This document shows positions 1 through 10,350 of a DNA stretch of 10,350 nucleotides, piece after piece (the stretch's first letter is position 1; each line of letters starts with the position of its first letter). Made by a program: the position numbers and the translations under genes. This stretch comes from Phycisphaerae bacterium. GTDB lineage: Bacteria > Planctomycetota > Phycisphaerae > SM23-33. The stretch spans positions 1-10,350 of the forward strand of contig DAOVQV010000027.1 of assembly GCA_030628445.1 (NCBI GenBank), given 5' to 3'. Under the pieces are notes generated by a model. The model was not told the DNA's origin, ran no database searches, and saw only the letters and a program-made list of their open reading frames with translations.

Positions 1-410
1 AGCAGCTTGCGCGCGATCTCCTGGGACTGTCCCGCCGGGATCTGCCCGGTAAGCTCGTAGCGCCTGGCGGTCCGGGCCGAGGCGAGGTCAAAGCCCATCT
101 CACGGACGGCCTTTTCCGTCGAGGTCGCCACGGGGTCCATCACGCCGGCCTTGAGGTGAACCTCGATGACAGCTGCACCATTGGCGGCAGACTCACCGAG
201 ACTGTACTGCTCGATGACTGGGTCGATCAGCAGCTCCTCGGCGACCTTGCGGACGTCGGATTCGCCCAGCTCACCAGCCAGGAAATACAGCTTCACCGAG
301 GCCACAGCTGCGACGTCCTGGAGCCCCAGCTCCTTTATCTGTGCCAAGACGCCGGCTGCGCGCGGGTCCGCCAGTTGCTCTTTCGACCTTATTTCAACCC
401 GATGGATCAT
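1..410 (-). CDS. purL: Phosphoribosylformylglycinamidine synthase, N-terminal PurS-like part (partial, runs off left edge)
   Basis: The first 136 residues of a minus-strand gene are present; its 3' part lies beyond position 1. The protein begins MIHRVEIRSK and carries a PurS-like fold pattern: a first beta strand, a helix-rich stretch (about 15-65) with LLIDPVIEQY near 61-70, and a second half with the motif KAGVMDP near 87-93 followed by a helix and the strand ARRYEL near 115-120. In this family PurL (FGAM synthase) converts FGAR plus glutamine-derived ammonia and ATP to FGAM in purine synthesis, and PurS is usually a separate ~80-residue subunit. Here the reading frame continues well past PurS length, which suggests a PurS-PurL fusion as in planctomycetes; the catalytic PurL domains are outside the window, so this is inferred. 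The ATG at 408-410 is preceded by GGGAGGA at a slightly long spacing of 10 bases. A promoter-like sequence lies just upstream (447-475). Confidence 0.8.
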   Translation of the reverse strand, partial: MIHRVEIRSKEQLADPRAAGVLAQIKELGLQDVAAVASVKLYFLAGELGESDVRKVAEELLIDPVIEQYSLGESAANGAAVIEVHLKAGVMDPVATSTEKAVREMGFDLASARTARRYELTGQIPAGQSQEIARKL

Positions 411-3400
411 GGCTTATCAGTCCTCCCGACTGTCCAGGAAGCAGGCATTGTAGTGACCAGCTACTAACCGCACAACAACCAAGACAACCAAGTGCGGCCA
501 AAGCTGCCGCACACATAGCCGATCAGACCAAATACTTCTTATCCGCCCTGACGAACGGCTTTATTTCGGCGGCCAGGTCCTCGTAGCCCTCCCGGCCCAT
601 AAGCGCGAAGGTGCACTTCTTGCCCAGTTCGACGGCAGGCTGGTCGTAGGCGTTGATGTCCAGCAGCTCGCCGCAGAGGGAGGTTACGAACTCGTACAGA
701 TAGATGAACTCGCCGACCGATTCCGGGCTGATCTTATCGAACTTGATCGTCACGGACGGGCGGTTCGAGACACCCATCGCGTATTCGGTGGCGGTCTTCT
801 CGGCCGCCAGCAGCGCCGACAGCTTCGCGCCCCGCAGATACGCAAGCCCGGGCACATCGGCGAACACATCCGGGATCCGCACGTCGCGCGGGTGCTTGGC
901 GACCTCCAGGAAGACGATGAGCTTGTCATTCGGGCCTTCGCGGTAAAGTTGGACCTGGGAATGCTGGTCGGTGGCGCCAAGTGCCTTGACCGGCGTCGGG
1001 CCGGCGAAGACCTCCCCCCCGTCGCGCGACAATTTCTTACCGAGCGATTCAGCCCAAAGCTGGCGGTACCAGTCAGCCAGCCCATACAGGCGATTGGAGT
1101 ACGGCATCATTACGTGGATGGGTTTCCCCTTGGCGGTATAGGCGAGATACTTAATTGCGGCGAGCACACACGCGGGGTTTTCGCGCCAGTGCGGCGCCTC
1201 GACGCGCTTTTTCATTGCGGCCGCGCCTCCCAGCAGTGCGTCGATGTCAATCCCGCACATCGCCGCAGAAAACAGCCCCACCGGCGACAGCACGCTGAAC
1301 CGCCCGCCGACATCGTCCGGTACGGGTAGCGTGGCGAACCCGTCATTCGCAGCTATGTCATGCAACGTGCCTCGCTGCGCGTCGGTGATGGCCACGATGC
1401 GCGACGCGAAGTCGGCCCCGATCTTGTCGCGGAGCATTTCGCGGAAGATCATAAACTGACTTGCAGTCTCGGCCGTCTCGCCGCTCTTGGAGATAACGTT
1501 GATGAGCGTGGTCTTGGCCCGCCGGCCTAGCAGGCGAAGCGTATCGGCGACCAGGGCCGGGGCGACATTATCCAACACAAACAGCCGCGGCCCACCCCTG
1601 CTGCGGTCCGAAAGCAGGTTGTACGTCACCGGGTTCAGGGCAGCGTGCAGGGCGATGTTGCCCAGCGCGCTTCCGCCGATCCCCAAGACGATCATGTCCG
1701 TCGTATTGGGCCTATAGCGCTCCGCCAGCGCCATCACCTTCTGGCGGTAGTCTGTCTGGGCCGGGAGGGCGGCGTAGCCCAACTGGCCCTTGCGGACCTG
1801 ATCCATCACGGCCTCGTGGGCGGCCCGGATCTTCGGGGCGACGGATTCCAAATCCTCCCCCGTGACACCATGTTCAGGCCCAACCGCCTGGTCGGTGGCA
1901 CATTTCCAGTAGAGCTGAATCATGAGATTCTCCCGGCCAAGTGTCTCGCTTCCCATCCAACCGGCCGACAGCTTAGCTTCAGGCGCCAGGAAAGTATACC
2001 AGAGGCGAAAGAATAGTTGACCGGGCCGGGTCTGCTGGGCTTAATGGGTCAGGTAATTGCTCAAGGTTTCCGCGCTTCGGGCGAAAGGCCGATCAACAGT
2101 GAACCGACAAACGAAAATCTGCATTTGGGTTATCCTGTTGGGGCTGGCGAACTTCCTCGTATACGTCGTCCTATACGCCTACATCAACGGCGAGGCCGTC
2201 AACGGCTCGGTTGAGATAATCGACGGACAGACTCACTATTTTATGAACAAGGGCGAGGAGGTGACACGCGGCGTGTTCATCTACAGCGGGATCCATTCGA
2301 TCAGCATATGGGTTACCGTTGCGGCGGTCATGCTGGCGATGCTGACGCTGGCCAAGGAGAACATCGTCTCGTCCATGCGCTCGGCGATCGTTCGCGGGAG
2401 GACCTTCTTCACGATCCTGGCGACGATAATCACTCTTACGACCGCAGTTATCACCATCCTGTTCATCCTGCAGTTCATCCGCCTGGCTCGTCATCCGATG
2501 CCAGCGGCGCCCGCAAGCCCACCGACGGTCACACATCCATGACGTTGAGTGTTCAAGACATCCTCGCGCCAGGCGGTCTTGTATCTGCCTCACTGACCGA
2601 TTACGAGCACCGACCCGAGCAGGTGGAGATGTCCCTGGCGGTCGAGCAGGCGTTCGAGGCCCCCGAGCATCTGATCGTCGAGGCGGGCACGGGGGTGGGT
2701 AAGAGCTTCGCGTATCTTATTCCGGCAATCCTGCGGGCGGTATATCGTCAACAGCGCATCGTCGTCTCGACCTATACCATCGCGCTGCAGGAGCAGCTGA
2801 TCGGCAAGGACCTGCCGTTTCTCGCCGATACGCTGCCGCTGAAGTTCTCAGCCGTGCTGGGTAAGGGGCGGAACAACTACCTGTGTTTCCGGAGGCTGGG
2901 GTTGACGCTGAAGGGGCGGGAGCGGTTTTTCTCCTCGGCCAGGCAGCAAAAGCAACTGGACAAGCTGGCCGAGTGGGCGATGCAGACCGAGTCCGGGGCG
3001 CTTCAGGACATTGAGTTTCGCCTGGATGATCGCATCTGGCAGGCGGTCCGCAGCGAATCGAACCTTTGCCGGTCTCGCAAGTGCGCCCAGTACGAGAAGT
3101 GCCACTTCCAGGCGGCCCGTCGGCGCGTCCAAGCGGCGGACATCGTCGTGGCGAATCACGCCCTGTTTTTCTCCGACCTCGCCTTGCAGAGCGTCTCTGC
3201 GAGTCTCCTGGGCGCGTACGACCTGCTCGTGCTGGACGAGGCGCACACGATAGAGCGGGTCGCCAGCGACCACTTCGGGCTGAGCGTCTCGTCTGCAAGT
3301 GTGCAGTTTCTGCTGCGGCAACTCTACAACGACCGGACAGACCGCGGGCTGCTGGCACTGATGGGCGACAAGAAAGCCATCGCCGCAGTCAACCGCGCCG

Positions 3401-6400
3401 CAGTCCAGGCCGAGCAGTTCTTCGACGCTCTGGCCTGCTGCGGCGCCCCGGCCGTCGCGCCGAGCGGGCGCATCCGAGGCCCCGACGCCGTGCCAAACAC
3501 ACTCACGCCGGCGCTGGCGCACGTGGCTGAGCAACTGAAGCAGCTGCGCCGCCGAAAGGGAGCGGACGAGCAGGCGTTCGAGCTGGTTGGGTTTCAGCAG
3601 CGCACGGCCGAGCTGGGAGAGAAGGTCCATCAACTCATCTGCCAGGCCAATGAGGACCATGCCTATTGGGCCACTACCCGCACCACGCGAACCGGCCGGT
3701 CCGTTACGCTGGCATCGGCGCCGATCGACGTCGCGCCTATCCTGCGCCCGCTCATCTTCGAGTCAGTGAACTCCGCCGTGCTTACCAGCGCGACTCTCGC
3801 CACGGCCCGCGGAGGCGAACACGGGTTCGACTACCTTCGCGGCCGATTGGGTCTGGAAGAAGGAAGGGAGCTGCTCCTGGCGAGTCCGTTTGATTTCCGC
3901 CGCCATGTGGCGCTGCATATCGAGACCCACCTGCCGAATCCCAACGACCTCCAGGCGTTCCTGGACCCGGCCTGTAAGGCCATCGAATACTACGTGGACA
4001 AATCCCAGGGCCGCTGCTTCGTGCTGTTTACCAGCTATGCAATGCTGCGAGCGGTCGGCGAACGGGTCGAGGCGTTCTGCCGCGACAAGGACTACCAACT
4101 GCTCATCCAGGGAAAGTCCCTACCGCGCACGGCCATGCTCAAGCGGTTCCGCCGGGGAGGGCGGTCCGTGCTGCTGGGGACGATGAGCTTCTGGCAGGGC
4201 GTGGACGTGGCTGGCGAGGCGCTTTCCAACGTCATCATCGCCAAGCTCCCCTTTGCCGTCCCGAACGAACCTATCGTCGAAGCCCGGATCGACGCCATCC
4301 GCCAGGGGGGCGGGAACCCCTTCGGCGAATACCAGCTTCCCGAAGCAATCATCCTGTTCAAACAGGGCTTCGGAAGGCTGATTCGCTCAACAACCGACAC
4401 CGGGTTTGTGGTCGTCCTGGACCACCGCATCGCCACCAAGCCCTACGGCAGGGTCTTCCTGGCCGCTCTACCGGAGACGCGAATCATCCGCGATGAGTTT
4501 ACCGGTAAGGCGTCGGGGCGGTAGCCTATCTGTGCGGCATGCTGGGTTGGGAGGGCCTTGGACCGGGCTCATTATTCGCCGTTGTGCTGGAGGATTTGCA
4601 CGTCCCCGCAGAAGCTGCGCAGCTGCTGGAGGCGCCGCGCCGGGATGGTCGCCTCGATCCGGGCCTTCGTATCAGCGAACTGCTCTCGGCGGATCTTGGC
4701 GTGCTGGGCGATGTACTGCATCAGCTTACCGTTTCTGCAGTCCGCTGTCAGCGTCACGTGGACCGGGGCGCCTTCGGCCTGGAGCATCACGGCCCTAACT
4801 AGAGCATCGGCGCCTTCGCCGGTGGTAGCTGAGATGAACATCGCGTTGGGGTACTTACTGGTGAGAATCGTCCGAACGGTCGGGTCGCTGATCTCGTCGA
4901 TCTTGTTAAGCGCAAGCAGTCGCTTGTTCTCGCTGCAGCCCAGCTCACCCAGGACGCTGCGGGTGGCGGCGATCTGTCGGTCCACGTCCTCGTGGGCCGC
5001 GTCGGCGACATGAATCAACAGGTCGGCGCCGATGGCCTCTTCCAGCGTCGCCTTGAAGCTGGCCACAAGGTGATGCGGTAAATCGCGGACGAACCCTATC
5101 GTGTCGGAAAGAAGGACCTGCTCCCCATCGCCGAGGTCCCAGCGACGGGTCTTGGTCTGCAGCGTGGAGAAGAGTTGATCGGCCACATACGCGCCCGCCC
5201 CGGTCAGCAGATTCATCAGCGTGCTCTTACCGGCGTTGGTGTAACCAACCAGGCAGGCGCAGAAGGCGTCACAGCGGGTCTTGACCTGGCGTATCTTGCG
5301 CTGGTCGATCTGGTGGATCTTGCGTTTCAGATACGCCACCCGCTTGTTGACTAACCGACGGTCGATCTCGATTTGCTTCTCGCCGGGACCGCGGGTCCCG
5401 ATACCCCCCACCGCCGCCACCGCAGTGGTCGCCCCGCCGGCCACCCGTTCCAGGTGCGTCCACATGTGCCGCAATCGCGGATACGTGTATTCCAACTGCG
5501 CCAGCTCCACCTGCAGTCGGCTTTCGGCTGTACGGGCATGGGCGGCGAAGATGTCCAGGATCAGTTCGCTGCGGTCGAGGACCTTGCGATCGGTGATCTC
5601 CTCCAGGTCGCGGATCTGTGCGGGGGTGAGGTCGTTATCGAAGATAACGACGTCGACCTTGTTTTGGCGGCAGCGGGCGGCGATTTGCTCCGCCTTACCG
5701 GTCCCGACGTACAGACCCGCATGGATCTTCGTGCGGCGGGCGATGATTTCATCGACGATGCTTGCCCCTGCCGTGCGCACCAGGCTGCGCAGCTCGCCAA
5801 GCAGATCGGTTTGATCTGTTTTGGAATCCTTTAGGATCACCCTCACCAGCAGCGCCCGTTCCCGTTGCACCGCCAGATCTGTCCGCTTCATCTCAGTCAT
5901 GGAGTATAGTTGGTCCCTCTGTTGATCATTATAGCATCAAATCGCCGAATCTCCTACCGCCCAAAGACCCACAGCACCAACGGTAAGACCAAAACCAGGT
6001 ACATCACGGAGTTGACCACGAACAGAACGGACGCCTCGCGAGGCTTGAGGCCGAACATGTTAGCCACGGCGACCATGCTGACGGCCGTGGGCACCAGCGA
6101 TTGCATAAGGAAAACCTTGCGGGTCAACCCCACCACGGGCCAGGCCGTCAGCAGCATCAGTTGCACCAGGCCCAGGGCGATAAGCAGGTTCACGCCGAAC
6201 CGCATCACCGCCAGCGCCACCAGCATATTCTTCATCGGGCCTATATGCGAGATGTGCAGCCGCAGGCCGATTGCGAAATACGCCATTGACGTGAACACGA
6301 ACATCAAGACGTCCAGAACGTGATAGGCCTCCAGCCGCGGCGGGGATTTGACGCCCGCGGCGGAAATACACAGCGCGATGATCGACGTACCCAGCCCCAG

Positions 6401-9400
6401 CGACCGCCAATCGAAGATGCTCCGCACCATCAGCCGCCCCAGCGAGCCCCCGCCGGGCCGCGAAGTGTAGTTGCGGGCGATCGGATACATCACGAACACC
6501 AGTGCGGGCATGAACATCAGCGTGTATATGCAGGCGCGGCCCAGCCCCTCCGGGCCCAGCAGGATGTATATGACGAACCCGCCCATTGTGAATCCCCAGT
6601 TACCGGCGGCGACGGATATGGCAAAGAGGCCCCGCTCACCTCTGTCCCTGCCCAACAACCTTCCACCCGCCAGGCCCAGCCCTGCCATAATTAGAACCTG
6701 AACCCCGGCCAGGCCGGGCAGCCAAAGCTCCGCCGGGGACGGGGCGATGCGCCAGATGCTGAGGAACCCCACCGCGGGATACCCAACGACGGCTACTATT
6801 GTCATCAAGGCGTGGGAGGCGTGCTCCGAAGCGGGCCTGGCACGTCGGACGAAGTACCCAGCCGCCATCGAACCGAAGATCACCGATACGGTCAGGATGA
6901 ATTTGGTCAAGATAGACATATACGCCATGGATGCGATAACGGCAGTGGACGAGGCTAACGGGGCCGGCGGGCGGGCGGCAAGCATAATCCGGAGGCACTG
7001 CGCCGGGGGAAACAAAAAACTTATCAAGCGGGGAACTTTACATCGGCTTGGGCGTCGGTAAGCTACAGAGGTTCGGTTAACCGACAGCCCAACCGCCCCT
7101 CAAGAGGAGAGCTGCCATGAAAAAGATCGCATTGACAATCCTGCTTACCGGTGTGATCTGGGCCCCGGCCCTGGGCGATTACGAACCGGTAGACGTACCG
7201 CTCCGCCAGGTCGTGCTTTTCTCCAGCGGGGTCGGATACTTCCAGCACGGGGGAACCGTCAAGGGCGACGCCGCCGCCACGCTTATGTTCAAGATCGACC
7301 AGATCAACGACGTGCTGAAATCGATGGTCCTGATGGACTTCGGCGGCGGGACGATAAGCTCGGTCAGCTACGCCTCTCGCGACCCGCTCACCCGCGCGCT
7401 GAAGAGCTTCGCCGTGGATATCTCCGACAACCCGGACATGGCCAAGCTGCTTGGGCGGCTGCGGGGAGCCGAGATCGTCGTCGAAGCGCCGGATAAGATC
7501 GCCGGTAAGATACTCGGCGTCGAGAAGCGCAAGAAGCAGTTCACCGCGGGAGGCACGGCCACGATCATCGAGGAGGTTATCCTCAACATCGCCACAGGCG
7601 AGGGGATCAAGTCGGTCCCGATGAGCACCGTCCAGAACCTGAAACTGAAGGACAAAAAGCTCGCCGGGGAGCTGAACCAGGCACTTGAGCTTCTGATCGC
7701 CTCGCACGACACGCAGCGAAGAGGCGTGACGGTACGTTTTACCGGGAAGGGAAAACGAGATGTGTCCGTCGGTTATATCACAGAAGCGCCGGTATGGAAG
7801 ACGTCGTACCGCCTGGTACTGTCGGGGAAAAAACCGGGCCTCCAGGGATGGGCGATCGTAGAGAACACCACCGACGCCGACTGGAATCAGGTACAGCTCG
7901 TCTTAGTCAGCGGGCGCCCGATCTCGTTCATCCAGGACCTCTACACCCCGCTGTACCTGTCCCGACCAGTCGTCAGGCCCAAGCTGTACGCATCATTGCG
8001 GCCCCGGATGTATGAGGAAGGGATCAAGTCCAAGGTCAAGGAGGATAAGGATATTGTTGTTGGTGTCCCAGCACGCCGGTACGAGGCGCGCAGCAGGGGA
8101 ATCAGGCCTGCTATGATGGGTCAAGCCCCCAAAGCAGAGCGTCTGGCAGGAGCTGTTGTGTTGGATAAGGGCGTAGAGGCGATCGCAGCGGCGCAAGAGG
8201 TCGGCGAGCTGTTCCGCTTCTCGATCGAGGCGCCCGTCGATCTGGCTCGTCGTCAATCGGCGATGCTGCCGATCGTCAACTGTCCCATCGCCGCCGAGAA
8301 GGTCAGCATCTACAACGCCGCCGTCCTTCGGACCCACCCCCTAAACGGCGCGTATCTGACGAATAACACGGACCTGAAGATCCCGGCCGGGCCCGTCACC
8401 GTATTCGATGAGGGCGTCTACGCAGGCGACGCACAGATCGACGACCTGGTTCCGAACGACAAGCGGCTGATCTCCTACGCCGTGGACCTGAACGTCTCGG
8501 CCGATTCATCCCAGAAGTCCTCGACCCGCGTCATAAGCGGGCGAATCGACCGCGGGGCCTTGTACATAAAGCATCGGCGCCTCTATACGCAGAAGTACGT
8601 CATCAAGAACAAATCCGCCCAGGCGCGCCAGGTGATCGTCGAGCACCCCTTCCACGCCGCGCGGAAGCTGCTTAAGCCCGACAAGTACGAAGAGAAGACG
8701 CCCAAGCTGTACCGCTTCCGCCTACCGGTAGAGCCCGAGGCGACAGAAGATTTCGCCGTCGCCACCGAGCAGGTCTACTTTGAGACGGTGGGGATCGTCG
8801 ATTCAGCCATCGACCTGCTGCTTCGATACTCCAAGCGTGGCGAGATATCCGAGAAGGTCCGCCAGGCGTTGGCGAAGGCGATCCGCATGAAGCAGCAGGT
8901 CGCCGAACTTGTCCAGAGGCTCGAGGACTCAACCAAGCAGAAGCGTGACATAGAGGTCGGGCAGGAGCGCCTAAGGCGCAACATCAGCACCGCCGGGCGC
9001 ACCAGCTCGCTCGGGAGGCGATACCTTAAGAAGATGGATCAACAGGAAGACCAGATCGAGGCACTGGGTAAGCAGATCGAGACGACCCGTGCGAAACTGG
9101 AAGCTGAGAGGGCCCAACTTCGTGAGTACCTCGACGGTCTGAAGGTGGATTAGCGCTTCAGCTTCACTGGACCACGGACGCACCGGCGGCGGCACAGGTA
9201 GCAAATACCGGACACTCCTGGCCGAAACGCCGCGCAAAGTCCTTGCGGATGGCGCGGGAAGCCGCCTTGGCCTTTTTCGCCTTCGCCAGGATAATCGCGC
9301 ACCCGCCGAAGCCCCCGCCCGTCAACCGCGCCCCGTAGACCCCGTCGAGCCCGCCCGCCAGGTCGACGATCGCGTCCAGCTCCTCGCAACTGACGCGGTA

Positions 9401-10350
9401 ATCGTCGCGCAGTGAAGCGTGGGATTCGAACATCAGTCCCCCGAACTTCGCATAATCGCCGGCCCAGAGGGCCTGGGCCCCTTCCAGCGTGCGGGCGATC
9501 TCGCCTACGACGTGCCGAACGCGCATGAGCTGAACGCGGTCGAGCGCATCGTCCGACTCGCCCTTTGCAATCGCCTCTTCGTCCAGGTCGCGCAGCGTCG
9601 GAACCCCGAGACGCTCAGCGGCCAAGTGACACTGTTCCCGCCTCAGGGCATACTCGCTGGAGGCCAGGTCGTGCTTGATCTGCGTGTCGACCACCAGGAC
9701 GGCCATATCAGGATCCTCGAACGGGACCTGCTCGCCCTCACCGCTACGACAGTCCAGAAGAAGCGCCCGCCCCCGCTGCCCCATCAGCGAGATGGATTGA
9801 TCCATGATCCCAACGGGCACGCCGGCGAATTCGTGCTCGGCCTTTTGGCACAGCAGCACCAGTTCGCCCGGCTCGATGCCGTTCTTCTTGTTCGCGGCCG
9901 CCAGAAGCGCCATCGCGGTGGCTATCTCCAGCGCGGCCGAGCTTCCCAACCCGCCGCCTATCGGGATATCGGTTGTCAGCAAGATATCGGCCCCACGGGT
10001 AACCAGCCCGCGATTGGCGAGTCCGGCCACGACGCCACGGCAGTAGTTGCTCCAGGGGGGGGCGCCCGGTTCGATCTGCCCGGTGAGGTCAATCGACGCA
10101 CGCCCGTTGGCTTGGGCCGAAGCGAATGTAACGATGCTGTCGTCGCGCAAACCGTACACGCCGTAGGTGTAGCGATCGATGGCGATCGGGAGGACGAAGC
10201 CCTCGTTATAATCGGTGTGCTCGCCGATGAGATTAACCCGACCCGGCGCACGAACAATACCGCTGGCCTCTCGGCCGTACGTTGAGTGGAAGATTTCACG
10301 GATCGTTTTTATTTCCATTGCAACCTCGACCATCTAAATGTGGTGTAAAC

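Overview
This window is about 10.3 kb of high-GC bacterial chromosome, densely packed with housekeeping genes. The best guess at lineage is Planctomycetota, possibly near Phycisphaerae. The main hint is an N-terminal PurS-like domain apparently fused to PurL at the left edge; a secreted DUF4139-type protein and many stand-alone, divergently oriented genes fit too. This assignment is inference from gene content, not from a marker gene.

Layout, left to right. Positions 1-410 (minus) hold the start of a phosphoribosylformylglycinamidine synthase gene (purine synthesis), running off the left edge. Positions 523-1923 (minus) encode glucose-6-phosphate isomerase (pgi). A 175-bp divergent promoter region follows. 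Positions 2099-2542 (plus) encode a small three-helix membrane protein of unknown function, whose stop overlaps the start of a DinG-type iron-sulfur DNA helicase (2539-4524). Facing it is the ribosome-associated GTPase HflX (4572-5900, minus). Behind hflX lies an AEC-family membrane transporter (5954-6928, minus). After a second divergent gap comes a large exported DUF4139-type protein (7117-9153, plus), which converges on galactokinase galK (9164-10318, minus).

How the genes relate. Pgi and GalK belong to central sugar metabolism and PurL to purine synthesis, but they are separate transcription units. The only clear translational coupling is the small membrane protein with dinG (ATGA overlap). 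The AEC gene and hflX are adjacent on one strand, but hflX appears to have its own strong extended -10 promoter. Promoter-like sequences are visible in front of purL, pgi, the membrane protein-dinG pair and hflX, with a weaker one before the DUF4139 gene.

No mobile element, CRISPR array, tRNA, rRNA or phage gene is visible, and no intergenic stretch exceeds about 190 bases. I found no convincing new multi-gene system. The least-understood parts are the small membrane protein coupled to dinG and the DUF4139 protein with its unusual internal linker.
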